Below are positions 54,180 to 64,000 of a stretch of DNA of 64,000 bases, piece after piece. The notes beneath the pieces were generated by a model. The model was given only the letters and a program-made list of their open reading frames with translations. It was not told the origin of the DNA and ran no database searches. The position numbers and the translations under genes are program-made. The first letter of the stretch is position 1; every line of letters starts with the position of its first letter. The stretch comes from Parelaphostrongylus tenuis (lineage: Eukaryota > Nematoda > Chromadorea > Rhabditida > Metastrongylidae): positions 294,959 through 358,958 of the forward strand of contig JAHQIW010004522.1 of assembly GCA_019055375.1 (NCBI GenBank). The letters run 5' to 3'.

Positions 54180-54380
54180 TGAATTACGTTTATAAAGCGA
54201 AATCGCATACCCGACAACCTGTTAAAAGTTGGTGGCTTGCAGCTGTCACAGAGCTAGTGAAGAATGAGTGTCGTGCGAATGTACCTCGGTGGTGTATTGG
54301 TAGCACGTCCCCGGTATGAATGAAACGTGGGTTCGACTCCCGTCTGAGGTCGTATTTTTGCTCACCACCAAACTCTTTTA
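54180..54380 (+). mobile_element. tRNA-like repeat (family S3), best copy
   Basis: The module at 54283-54350 folds as a cloverleaf: ACCTCGG/CTGAGGT acceptor (one wobble), GTGTATTGGTAGC D arm, CGTCC/GAATG anticodon stem with one mismatch and 7-nt loop CCGGTAT (anticodon position GGT, as for threonine), and GTGGG TTCGACT CCCGT T arm. Position 33 is C, not U. Upstream flank CGAAATCGCATACCCGACAA is shared, inverted, with 24 kb. A tRNA-derived repeat is more likely than an active gene. Confidence 0.6.
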
Positions 54381-54399
54381 GGTATATTGTTATTTGCTT

Positions 54400-55550
54400 C
54401 GACAAAACATTTGCATGAAGTTTTTGACTGTCATACTCGACGATTCCCTCTATACGTTCAGATGCTTTTTGTGCTTGTGCTTAAACAGCCCAGGCCTAGG
54501 CTTAGTAGTGGGTTTATCTGGCAGAAGCGAAAATGAAAAGCTTGAAGCCTAGAACAAAAGAAACCAAATTTCTTAACAGTCTAAGTGCAGGAAACCTTGT
54601 AATTCTCCACGAAGCGGCCAACGATCCTCTAAGCAACGAAAATCCTCTTGGTAACGCACGACGAATGTCAGAGCAACTTTATATTTCCTGCTGCAGCGCT
54701 ACAAGACAGCCGTCCTAAAAGCACATTTTGAAATTAATTTTGCAAAATTTGCGCTTCCGAACAATAAATGATAGTCTAAGGGAAGAGTTCTATCCCGCGG
54801 GAGTTTACGCGTGATAACGCACGATATCGTGCAGCTCCTGTGAACACAGTAATACTTTTTCTGCTGCATTTTGTCCTCTTTGTACAAAAGTAGAAGTGTT
54901 TTTTACACACCGTAAATTTTTGAACGACTATAACTCGGTTAAAACATGTTTTTTTGATCATATTATAAGTCATTGCAATCAACACATTTTTGCAAATGAG
55001 GAGTACGCTTGATTATTGTGCAGCATAAAAATCAGTGTCTCGAGATTCGATGAACTTTTGAAAAGCATTTTCTGCATTCTGGTGATTATGGAAGCGTTGT
55101 TCGTGAAAGAGTGTCGAGATGCTTAAAGAGGTGGTAGTCACTGTGCGCGAGGCCCGGCGAACATAAACGATAAGACAAAGCTTCAGTTCAACTTTTGAAG
55201 CTTTCTTTGTGACACGTATGGCCGTCGCCTAACTGTGATCAAACTGTCATTACTTTTGCCACCAAACTTTCTACCATTTCAATTTGCACTAAAAAGTGAA
55301 ATACCGTTTAGCTTTTACTTATAGGTTAACGAAAGAAGTCTGTTCTGCGAGAATGTGCGGGTATGGAAGCACAAATGTTTTCTCTTTACTACAGCGTTAT
55401 GCGAAGTCTTTCTAAAAAACCGCCAATTAACGCAATAGCTGAAGATTCAAGCTTTCAAATGATTACTAAAAGTTTCAATTCAAAGTCTTTGTTCAGCAGA
55501 GATAGTTTCTTTATTTAAAATTATTTCTGTATGACTGCTTTTCGCAGTGG
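54400..55550. repeat. Monomer repeat R5, copy at 54.4-55.5 kb
   Basis: Begins with the GCTCAGG-type block (AGCCCAGGCCTAGGCTTAGT), then units with AACGCACGACGAATGTCAG, CTGCTGCAGCGCTACAAGAC, GGGAAGAGTTCTATCCCGCG, TACAGCGTTATGCGAAGTC. Confidence 0.6.
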
Positions 55551-55559
55551 CCGCTTTGA

Positions 55560-56340
55560 ATGCTCCTACAGTAGTGCACCACTTAGGCATTTTTTTCCCG
55601 TAGTATGGACCACACGGAGTAGTTCACTGAGTTGACATCCGGCGAGTTCAGCCAAATATCTTTGCTGCAAATGTCTGGAAACAGCTCCTGCAAATGGCAA
55701 TCGTTGAGTGTGCCGAATGCGCAGTTCTACTAAAGCGTAAATCCGTCGGCGCCAAAGTTTCAAGTAGCCCAAGACTCCACTACATCCGGTACAACTTTCT
55801 GTCGATAGCGTTGATTTTGTCATCTCTGTTCATGAAGACCAACGGCATCTTTCCTGTGGCGCAAGTGCCGGCTTAGACCACGACAGAGACCGAAAAATGC
55901 CTGCGGCCCATAGTTTTTGCTACTGCGGACTTCTGCTGACCCTTCTTGAGAAGTTGGCAATCATTCTAGAGATTGTTTAGTGGTTCAGCGTGAATTCTTT
56001 CTCGTCTGTGAGAAGGACCTTTAACAAACGAGCCGGTTGTCAAACGAATCATTCGGCGAGCCTTTGAAAATTTTTTGTCCATGTCCATCCTTTTCGTCCA
56101 GATAGTGAACACAGACGATCTCGTAGCTACGCAGTCTCAGCTTATTTTGGAAATATTTCGGGCGCTCCACTCGCTAATCCCGAGCTTTCCGAGACGTTTT
56201 TGTGCATGGAACGCTTCCGAATATCGTTGAACTTGCCAGCGGATGTTTTGAATGTTTTCCGGAGTAAAACGAGGTGGTTGGACGGCCGTTTTTAATTTCT
56301 GTCTTATGCAGCTTAATTATTGCGATACGTTCATTTTCAC
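55560..56340 (-). mobile_element. mariner-family transposon remnant 3
   Basis: Read on the minus strand: KTFKTSAGKFNDIRKRS (56.2), LLTDEKEFTLNH with NFSRRVSRSP (about 55.99; family motif DEK.FT), WAAGIFRSLSWSKPALAPQE (vWAGv..GKTPLVF region, about 55.9), INAIDRKLYRM (about 55.8), then TRRMSTQ and SIL/GKKMPK at 55.6. These keep mariner order from the first catalytic D (in DEKEFT) onward. Several frameshifts. Confidence 0.6.
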
Positions 56341-56344
56341 GGCC

Positions 56345-57080
56345 CCATTACTTGAGCACATCTGAAAATAGGTAAGTAAGTAAATCGATTTGAAACCAAA
56401 ATTGAATAATGAATTCAACGAAATTATCAGTAATAATAATGAAATATTAAATGAATGCTAAAATTAACGAAATACAGGTTTGACAGAACTTTTCTCTTGA
56501 ACTGTTTATAAAAATTACTACATGAATATATAAGTGTATAGATACATATGTATGCGCATATAAAGTGTGTAAGTGTACATACCATATTGTGCCGTATGAA
56601 ATGTTAAGATAAATTTTGCTGTATGCGAATTTGAATGTTATTCTTAACTGATTAAATGTTCTTTCATGCGGATACAGAGTAGCCTACCAGTTTTGCTTAT
56701 GTTTTTTATTGTCGCTTTCGTCACATGACACTGCGGAAACTGCACCCGTATTCATGTTATCACCGCCTTTATTGGTAGGGTAGATTATGAATTTTTACTT
56801 TGTACATAAACGGCCATATAAGCGGCTGCGGCCTTGCCAGGTTCTTGCATGCGATGGTAATCCAGTCACTGTCATCAATCTCTCTAAGCCTTTTCCTCTT
56901 CAAACAATGTTTTTATCTCACTTATTCTTTTTGGAAAGAACAGCAGGATAAACAAGAAAGTGCTTTTGCTGAGATTATCGTTTCGGAACTTATTATTTTC
57001 TGCAAACTAATCTCGAAGATCTACATTATGGTATTAATCAAAAATGATATATACCGTGCCAGTTTTAGAAAATCTTCCTT
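56345..57080. other. 3' flank of the minus-strand gene; no other gene recognised
   Basis: AT-rich with a 111-codon plus-strand frame (56800-57135) that has no splice support and overlaps the last exon of the minus-strand gene. Confidence 0.3.
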
Positions 57081-59905
57081 CTACTCACTTTCCGTATGCA
57101 CAATGGCGGCTGTTTGGAACATGTCTCGCGCGTAAGAAAGATGAGAGCAGGGAACACAAAACTTGTTATCAGCATCGCCTGCCGAGAAGGAACGATCATA
57201 GCAAATTGTTGAAGTAATCGAATCGAAATCCTTCGATGATTTATAAAATCTCCTAAGTGAGTTAGACGTGCTCGGACTTTCCATTCCTGGCAATCCAGTC
57301 AACATGTTATGAAGGCCAGCGTGCGGCTGGTCTATACCAGCGTCTTCTGCAATGGGTTTATTCCTGCTGCAACAACGAGGAAATGGTTCAATTCTAGTAG
57401 TGAGTATATTGTGATACTTATTATGCTATATATTATGTGCAGCAAAGGTAGAAAAACGCGCAGTTACGTAATGCGATGCTAGTGCGATCTTAGGTCTGAA
57501 AATGTGTCGGAAGAAAATTTACCAATTCCCAAGAGCGACAATCTATTAACCTCGGCAAGCTTCAATAATTCCTAATTTTCTTATTAAGTCGCACATGTGG
57601 TGCTATACTATTCCTTACTGAATAGCTGATGATTCGGCAGTTCGCCTTCTTCAGAGCTTGGAAAGGTCAAGTTGTCTTCAATCTAATCAGTCGAAGAAAC
57701 AGTCAGTTGTCTATGAACTCCAGTGAAAAATGCCTCGTTACCACTCGTGATATCAGCCAGTGTACAAGACTGCTCTTTTCATGGATGGGGTGCATTACGT
57801 GCCTATGTGATCTCCTTCCAGTAATCTCCATTTGAATTATAAAAAAGCGGTTAGTACGTTGAGAGTCGTTTGTGCTTGATGCGATTACTATCTAGGTCTG
57901 GTTGTGATTGGACTGTAGACAACCTGACCTTTCGAGACTCTGAGAAATGCTAACTGCCGAAACGTTAGTTGTTGAATAAGAAATAGTACAACACCTCGTG
58001 GCCAGCTTATGAAAAAATTTAGGACAATTTACCAAAATCAAAATCATATATAAGTGACATTTACATGCATGACACCGCTTAGCGCGCAACAAATTTTGTT
58101 TACACTCAACTATTTAAGGGTACACCTTTCCTTCAACTGTTTATCAGAATAATTTACAAGGTTTCAATGCACTCATATTCAATATCGATTTAGTGTAATC
58201 CGTAGGGAAATGTTTTGCGTCATTTCGTGATTGGTACTCTAGTGGCTTACGTATGCTTCGGCTGTCTCGCTCGCCCCATCAGAGCCACACGCCTCAAAAG
58301 TCCTTCTACTGATAGTAGGTTTAGGGAAACGTTATTGTGATGAAACAAGGTGGAATTATGGTTTTTGCTTTTTCACCATTCTATTCCAGTCGATGGAATA
58401 CGGCATTATTCGGATAATGCATCCTAAGTCAACTAGTAAACTTCGTTGTAAACATTCATTATAGTCAGGGAGAGTGTTTTAGCTCAAAATTATCAGAGCT
58501 ACACGCGGTGTGGCTTCCTACGTCTAGTAGGGATGGGAGAAACAGCAGGGTGAAACTGTGGAACATGCATAAGCTACTAATATGCCATCCTGGACATAGT
58601 ATGAAACATTCTTTCTGGTTATATTTAGGATTTATAACGAGGTTTCGTAAACTCTTCGAACACAGGGTGCACTGTTTGAATAATGGTAAGAAACCGGCGA
58701 CGTCGGGCTGTAGCCTCACGTCTCAGCTTTCAAATGGCCATTAACACTCTTGTAAGAAGTTCCTCTCCAGCAAATGAGACCGGTTTTCCATTTGTTCCTT
58801 CCTAATAAGAAGTAACCGCAGTCTGCAATACGAGTGAGACTTGGAAGCTGTTTTCCCATGCTGTCTCTGTACGTACTTATTTTTTATTTTGATTATGGTA
58901 ATTCTGCTGGACTGTTTGTTTGATTTTGGCCATGAGTTTTATTTACTTGTCTATTTTCGGTTGTGTTTTGGTTATGGATCGTTAGATGGACGTGTCGCAA
59001 CAACTGAGTTGCGCAAAACGATAAGGAATACGGCCGACATTGTCAAAATGACTGAATCCAAACAAGCAAGTGTCTATAGCGCTGCGAAACGTTTCAAAGA
59101 GACAGGAGAGATTGAAGAGAGTCTTCAACAGGGTCTCCTATCCACATCGTCTGCTCAGAAAAGGTTCAGAAAATTCGTTGTCTAATTCAGCGAATGCGGA
59201 ATCGTTCGATACTCAAAATGGAAAAGAATCTCAGGATCAACGAGTGCAGCCTCTGAAATATTTCCATAAATAACCTGATGCTGCACAGCTACAAGACCTC
59301 TCCTATTCACTTTCTGGGCAAAAGATGGAAGAAAAATGGGAATGTGGACTTTGCTAACTGAAAAGTAACAATGGTAGTCGGTATCCATAGATCACAGTGG
59401 AGGCAGTTTTTCGTAACTTTTCAACTTTATATCGGCAAAGAATCATTTGAAGCTCACATAAAACATATAACTGTGATTTCAACAGCGGCCACATCTTGAT
59501 TGGTGCTCATCGACGATTTGTGCACTTTGAATCAAAACTGTTGCGGCCGATTACAGAACAGTTGCATGATAGATTATAACGCGGCTGAAACAAAGGCGGA
59601 AAGGAGACCACCATGGTTCACTCAAAAACAGAGTAAGCCCTGGTAAGCGGGCCGCTGAGGAGAACTGTAAAATAATCATATATTTGAAAATCATAGTGAA
59701 GTGGGTTTACCAATAAGAAGACGACAAAAGCAAAATGAATACCTACTAACAATTTGAGGAAAGAATAATCCCTTGGATTGCGAAATTCTCTGGGAAGAGT
59801 CTTCGATCTCCGAAGGACGGCGATCGCCTTGAGTGAAGAGAAACTTTCTTCAGTAACCACTGAATCACCCCCATAATCCCGCCTTTTCCTTTTCTTGTGT
59901 GGCAT
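57081..59905 (-). CDS. Minus-strand gene model, 4 exons seen, unknown protein
   Basis: Exon 1, 59905-59743: MPHKKRKRRDYGGDSVVTEE, SFSSLKAIAVLRRSKTLPRE, RNPRDYSFLKLLV, donor GTATTC. An 78-base intron ends TATTTTACAG; exon 2 starts at 59664 (LLSGPLTRAYS). Exons between 59630 and 58308 are not fixed. Exon 58308-58251 (acceptor CCTACTATCAG; GLLRRVALMGRARQPKH, donor GTAAGC) joins in phase to the last exon 57366-57081 (acceptor CGTTGTTGCAG): RNKPIAEDAGIDQPHAGLHN, MLTGLPGMESPSTSNSLRRF, KSSKDFDSITSTICYDRSFS, FCVPCSHLSYARDMFQTAAI, HTESE, TAG. The N-terminus is a strong basic, nuclear-localisation-like tract; the C-terminus is Ser-rich. A foldback (57.6-58.0 kb) and a mariner (59.0 kb) would lie in its introns. 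Whether exons 1-2 belong to the same gene as the last two is an inference. Confidence 0.45.
57592..58000. repeat. Foldback element, 57.6-58.0 kb
   Basis: Left arm CACATGTGGTGCTATACTAT ... CGGCAGTTCGCCTTCTTCAG, AGCTTGGAAAGGTCAAGTTG (57592-57695) pairs with right arm CAACCTGACCTTTCGAGACT ... CCGAAACGTTAGTTGTTGAA ... ACACCTCGTG (57905-58000). The inner arm words match the 28.4 kb hairpin, so both belong to one family; here the loop is about 210 bases. Confidence 0.7.
58690..58830. repeat. RTE-upstream block, solo copy
   Basis: AGCTTTCAAATGGCCATTAA and CCAGCAAATGAGACCGGTTT match the lead-in of RTE copies 1 and 2 and 7.62-7.68 kb. No RTE follows; a mariner does. Confidence 0.5.
58960..59350 (+). 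mobile_element. mariner-family transposon remnant 4, N-terminal part
   Basis: Plus-strand frame (58985-59185) reads DGRVATTELRKTIRNTADIV, KMTESKQASVYSAAKRFKET, GEIEESLQQG. This is the first helix-turn-helix of a mariner transposase (family pattern: .DIVKMT...KSTVY...KRFKETG...D.P..GRP). Downstream frames break by 59.19 kb with RKFVV and the rest of the transposase is not recognisable. It lies in a candidate intron of the minus-strand gene, in antisense orientation. Confidence 0.7.
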
Positions 59906-60277
59906 AGTTTTCTATCATATGGAATAGCTTTCAAACGAATCAACTATAATTCAAGATTGTGTGAAAACGTTTTCTTCTGAAATCACAATGTTCACCTCCT
60001 TTAGAGCTTCTATCACTTCAATAATCTCTTCATGTTCTCTGGACTCTATCACCACTCAATAATGTTTGCATTTTTTCCTGAAACTTTGTGAATTTATAAT
60101 TTGTGAAGGTGTGTATGTAAAGTGTTATCCTCCTACACTCCGACTACACATGGTGATTGGCGCTAAGGTAGCACTTTTTGTAACCATTTTTTGCGATCGC
60201 TTTCACTCTTCTCTATCCAATTTGCCCTACGCGCAAAGTCCATAAAGAAGTGAGCTCTAATATAACAACCTGCGCCA
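59906..60277. promoter_or_regulatory. Possible divergent promoter region
   Basis: A 370-base stretch between the ATG of the minus-strand model (59905) and plus-strand start codons at 60278 or 60536. No specific element was recognised; the call rests on gene arrangement only. Confidence 0.2.
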
Positions 60278-60535
60278 ATGAATGCAGCTCAAATTCTGCA
60301 CGCAGGCGAGGCGGCTGGCTTCAACCACCCTCCAAAAATCTCGATGTGGTTTTTTTCCCAAACGAAATCAACCCTTTTCAATTCCTTCCTGCTTTCACTT
60401 TTTTTGGAAACACATCCTGATACCATCTATATTTCTTTTAGTGAAATTCTTCACGTTACCTTCGTGGCTCTTCTCTCCTCTGTTCTTACCAAACATTTTT
60501 TGCTAGCTTTTGTTGACCTTTGGCAATTCTTCAAA

Positions 60536-60583
60536 ATGGGAAAAAAGAAGTTAAAGCAGAATGCGCTAAACGCCAGACCCGAG
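60536..60583 (+). CDS. Candidate first exon, unknown protein
   Basis: ATG at 60536 gives MGKKKLKQNALNARPE followed directly by a donor GTTAGT. The short basic start is exon-like, but the following exons were not found. It lies inside a longer frame (60278-60691, 137 codons) in which the codons before it look random, so that long frame is not taken as a gene. Confidence 0.25.
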
Positions 60584-60589
60584 GTTAGT

Positions 60590-60912
60590 GGATTTAAATC
60601 TGGTCCGCTCTCAATTCTGATTTCATTCTCCTTACCTTTCGGCACTAGCCTGACAAGAGGGCTTAAACTATGCCCTGATCGTTGTAATTAATTGACTATA
60701 CGATTAGAATAGTTTCCCGTTCGTCAGAGGAGTGTAATAAGCTAGAAGAATTCACTCTTGGTTAATGCTCTATGCCATTACAATAGGCATAGTAGTGTAT
60801 CCAAAAAGCCATGAGTCACAATCTTGTCGGCATTTTCTTTGCTAATATATCGTATATATTGCTTTTAAGGCTATTTCCATATTGCTTTGAAGCTATGTGT
60901 TGACCGATTTAT
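60590..60912. other. No gene recognised
   Basis: AT-rich DNA before the palindrome; nothing supported. Confidence 0.35.
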
Positions 60913-61910
60913 CGACACTGTACATGTGTATACATACGTGCGTTTATATATACGTATATGCACATATATATATACATTCATATATATACATATACACATC
61001 TGTGCGTATATAGGTGCACTTGGCGTTTTTTTAAAACTGCTTCTCAGAATACCCCTTCTACGAGCCGTTTGCCACAATGAGCAGCAGCGGAATCTCAATC
61101 ATAGACAACGACCCTCAAGAAGGTCCATTGTCGAGGTTTGTATCGGATTCTGATAATAGAATGTACTTTGTGGAATGTCCTTAATTTTAGTAGTTTATTT
61201 ATCAAGTTTTTACTCTACTCTATTTTCAGCAAGGGAGAAATTTGCGCATGCGAAAGATTTCGTCACAAACATCATCAGTGGGTAACGAGATTTTCGATAC
61301 TGATTGATTTGACGAAGGACAAACCTGAAGGTAACTATAGCCAACGTCGATTTCTCGAAATTTTCATATATGAGGTCATTCCGCAAGTTTTGGCATTAGA
61401 GCAATAAACACCCAGTTTATCAACCAGAATTAAATAAAACTGCATGGTTTCGGTGTCGTTCAGATGCGCATTTTTCAAAATGAATACTTTAGTATCTCAC
61501 CAGTTTTAACCTTCGTTAATCACTTTCTAGCCGTCCTTTTTGCAACCGTATCATCACGCTCCTTCTTCTGCATTAGTCTTGTTCGCCGCTTCACCAGCAT
61601 TTCATCTACGCGCCATTTGTGCATGATTAGCAAGCAAATTTGGTATCACGACAACTCTATATTATAGCAAGTATAGGCGAATTCTATACCAAAATGTTCA
61701 AAGGGAGACGCTCAGTTGTGGCATACCAAAATTATGCACTTTTTATTGCCTCTCATTAATAAATCTGGTGTTCAATTTTCTAGTGCCAAACCTTTTGAAA
61801 CTGTCTGGCGTTTTTTTCGTCAACAAGATTTCTTTATATTTAACCGTTTTTAACACTGTTATAATACTCTTACGTACGTAAATGTATGTATATGGACACA
61901 TATTTACGCT

Positions 61911-61911
<1 letters not shown>

Positions 61912-61944
<33 letters not shown>

Positions 61945-61946
61945 CG
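61912..61946. repeat. (TA)n-rich tract in the left arm
   Basis: TA dinucleotides with a few G interruptions, part of a longer AT-rich stretch to 62125. Confidence 0.8.
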
Positions 61947-62125
61947 TATGTATATATGTACTTATATACCTGTTATATACAAATTTATTACTATTATTTG
62001 TTATGTTACATATAATAAATACTATTACATGTTATATATATATTATAGATAATAATGTAGTAATAACATAATAATAATCAGTAATTGTATAATAATATTC
62101 TTATATATAATATATATTATTATAA

Positions 62126-62345
62126 GCGCATGTTTCGCAGTGGTTAGAGGTGCTCTGCGCCACACGAGGTCAATGATTCGATTTCGCGCTCAGGCTCACC
62201 AAGCCACCCATCCCTCCGGGGTCGGTAAATTTATAGCAGACTGGTCTCAAGCTTGCCTAAAAGCGGAAGGACCCACCGCGGGTCTTCTGTTAAAGGGGGG
62301 GGGCCCACGATATTGCACACAGTAACCTCAGGGGGACCGAAGTTA
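62126..62345 (+). mobile_element. SINE family S1 copy in the left palindrome arm
   Basis: Head GCAGTGGTTAGAGGTGCTCT with B-box-like CAATGATTCGATTTCGCGCT, then CATCCCTCCGGGGTCGGTAA. After about 62290 the body degenerates, with a G9 run and A8 run that look like base-calling noise. Confidence 0.7.
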
Positions 62346-62509
62346 GTTAAAAAAAACATGGAAGAGGGAAAATTGCATGGGGCCCCACCTCGGGGATTGA
62401 TTTTAAAACAAACGGCCGAGAGCCTTAAAATCCTTTGATTAGTATACAATAATATTATATATATATATATATATATGATATTAATCAAAGGATTAAAGCT
62501 CCCGGCGTT

Positions 62510-62770
62510 AATCAATCCCCGAGGTGGGCCATGCATTCCTCTTACCATTTTTAACTTCGTCTGAGGTTACTGTGTGCATATCTGGCCTTTACAGAGACCC
62601 TGCGGTGGTTCTTCCGACTTTTAGGCCAAGCTTGAGAACCAGTCCTGCTATAAATTTGTACCGACCCCGGAGGGATGGGTGGCTGGGTGAGCCTGAGCTG
62701 CGAAATCGAATCATTGACCTCGTTGTGGCGCAGAGCACCCTCTAACACTGGCGAAAACATTGCGCTCGTT
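62510..62770 (-). mobile_element. SINE family S1 copy in the right palindrome arm
   Basis: Mirror image of the left-arm S1. This copy keeps more of the S1 body than its partner (ATATCTGGCCTTTACAGAGA and CCGACCCCGGAGGGATGGG, read on plus), so the left copy has lost or garbled sequence. Confidence 0.75.
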
Positions 62771-63392
62771 CTAATAACTATATATTATATATAAGAATAT
62801 TATTATACACTTACTGATTATTATTACATGTTTTACTACATTAGTATCTATATATATTATAACATGTAATAGTCATTTATTAATGTATACAGTAACAAAC
62901 TAATAGTAATAAATTGTGATATAACAGGTGACTCTAAAGTACAACTAATATACATTACGTATATATATATCAGTATATAGATATCGATAATATATGCTGT
63001 ATAATATGTGTCCATATACATACATTTTACGTAACGTAAGAGTATTATTAACAGTGTATAAAATCGGTGTAAATATGAGAGAAATCTTGTTGACGAAAAA
63101 ACGCCAGGACAGTTTCAAAAGGTTTGGCACTAGAAAATTGAACACCAGATTATAAATGAGAGGCTCAAAAAAAAGTGCATAATTTGGTATGCACAAACTG
63201 AGGTCTCCCTTTGAACATTTTGTATAGAATTCGCCTATACTTGCTATAATAGTAGAGTTGTCGTGATGACCAAATTTGCTTGATAATCATGCACCAAATG
63301 GCGCGTAGATGAAATGCTGGTGAACGCGGCGAACAAGACTAATGCAGAAGAAGGAGCGTGATGATACGGTTGCAAAAAGGACGGCTTAGAAA

Positions 63393-63596
63393 GTGATAAA
63401 CGAGAGGTGTAAAACTGGTGAGAATACTAAAGTATTCATTGAAAAAATGGCCGCATCTGAACGACACCGAAACCATGCAGTTTTATTTAATTCTGGTGAT
63501 AAAAACTGGGGGTTTATTGCTCTAATGCCAAAACTTGCGGAAATGACCTCATATATGAAATTTCGAAAAATCGACGGTGGCAATAGTTACCTTCAG
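63393..63596 (+). CDS. Candidate exon in the right palindrome arm
   Basis: Frame MINERCKTGENTKVFIEKMA, ASERHRNHAVLFNSGDKNWG, FIALMPKLAEMTSYMKFRKI, GGNSYLQ, then a donor-like GTTGGT at 63597. The left-arm counterpart (61320-61500, minus strand) carries indels that break this frame. On the minus strand of the right arm, MSEQRNLIIDTTSRRSSVE (about 63838-63785), donor GTTTGT, then QGEIAHAKDFVTNIISG behind TTTTTCAG also reads well; its left-arm mirror is shifted (MSSSGISIID...). No family is recognised. Confidence 0.3.
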
Positions 63597-64000
63597 GTTG
63601 GTCCTTCGTCAATCAATCAGTATCGAAATCGTATTACCCACTGATGATGTTTGTGACGAAATCTTTCGCATGCGCAATTTCTCCTTGCTGAAAAAGGAGT
63701 AGAGTAAAACTTGATATAATAAACTACTAAAATTAAGGACATCCCACAAAGTACATTCTATTATCAGAAGTCGATACAAACCTCGACACTGGACCTTCTT
63801 GAGGTCGTGTCTATGATGAGATTCCGCTGCTCGCTCATTGTGGCAAACGGCTCGTAGAAGGGTATCTGAGAAGCAGTTTTTAAAAAGAAACGCCAAGGCA
63901 CCTATATACGCACAGATGTGAATGTATATATATGAATGTAATTATATGTGCAATATATGTATATATAAACGCACGTATGTATAACACATGTACAGTGTCG

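Larger units (their letters stand above)
60913..64000. repeat. Large palindrome, arms at least 1.5 kb
   Basis: The left arm (60913-62450) is the reverse complement of the right arm (62462-64000). The window ends on CAGTGTCG, which mirrors CGACACTG at 60913, so the palindrome may continue beyond it. Mirrored landmarks: GGTGCACTTGGCG / CGCCAAGGCACC, CCGTTTGCCACAATGAGC / its complement at 63835, GGTATGCAC-type words near 61725/63190, and an S1 SINE in each arm. The centre (62450-62476) is an AT/TA tract. The arms differ mainly by one-base insertions and deletions, many in homopolymers. Confidence 0.9.

Noticed and set aside
60278..60691. 137-codon frame with ATG, the joint longest in the window
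   Set aside because: The composition is Phe/Ser/Leu-rich as expected from AT-rich antisense DNA, there is no copy or domain, and a better short exon candidate lies inside it.
61060..61407. Two-exon plus-strand model in the left palindrome arm (MSSSGISIID... to ...VLALEQ)
   Set aside because: It is open only because of indels; the mirrored right arm reads differently (MSEQRNLIID...), so the left frame is probably an artefact.

Overview
This window looks like nuclear DNA from a parasitic clade V (strongylid, hookworm-like) nematode. The evidence is the AT-rich base composition, short GT...AG introns, start codons sitting just behind TTTCAG sites as in spliced-leader acceptors, and above all the transposon set: nematode-type RTE retroposons, several mariner lineages, a Penelope-like (PLE) GIY-YIG fragment and tRNA-headed SINEs. 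The genus is an inference and was not tested. There are no bacterial operons, rRNA genes, CRISPR arrays or convincing functional tRNAs.

Most of the window is old repeat. From left to right: a multicopy family F1 with coding traces (1-960, 1.44-1.64, 4.56-5.96, 46.42-47.85 and 50.08-50.34 kb); two minisatellites (3.4-3.84 kb); dispersed ~175-bp monomers that pile up at 42.7-45.0 kb and often sit in front of RTE copies; five RTE remnants (20.4, 31.8, 36.1, 41.1, 45.0 kb); four mariner remnants (34.6, 49.0, 55.6, 59.0 kb); one PLE remnant (12.6 kb); five SINE or tRNA-like families; palindromic elements carrying back-to-back tRNA-like modules (6.0, 17.4, 21.4 kb); foldback elements (28.4, 38.4, 57.6 kb); an (AC)n tract (36.96 kb); and a large palindrome with arms of at least 1.5 kb filling 60.9-64.0 kb.

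The most striking signal is a set of hammerhead-ribozyme motifs in two classes, with copies at about 18.0, 18.5, 18.9, 28.3, 32.8, 33.0, 33.3, 52.3 and 53.0 kb. Three copies of class B keep the whole catalytic core, and the stem I sequences of the copies differ in a compensatory way. They probably belong to PLE-type or retrozyme-type retroelements.

Between the repeats are islands that read as host exons, joined by eye on splice sites and phase: a plus-strand gene at 10.39-11.95 kb; two opposite-strand models interleaved at 13.65-16.50 kb; a plus-strand locus at 26.28-26.66 kb; possible genes near 29.2-31.3 kb; minus-strand pieces at 9.8, 19.1-20.0 and 39.4 kb; and a minus-strand gene at 57.08-59.9 kb with a mariner in one intron. 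None could be named. Several need one missing base to stay in frame, which points either to decay or to an unpolished long-read assembly; the indel-rich palindrome at the end points the same way. All models are hand-drawn hypotheses.
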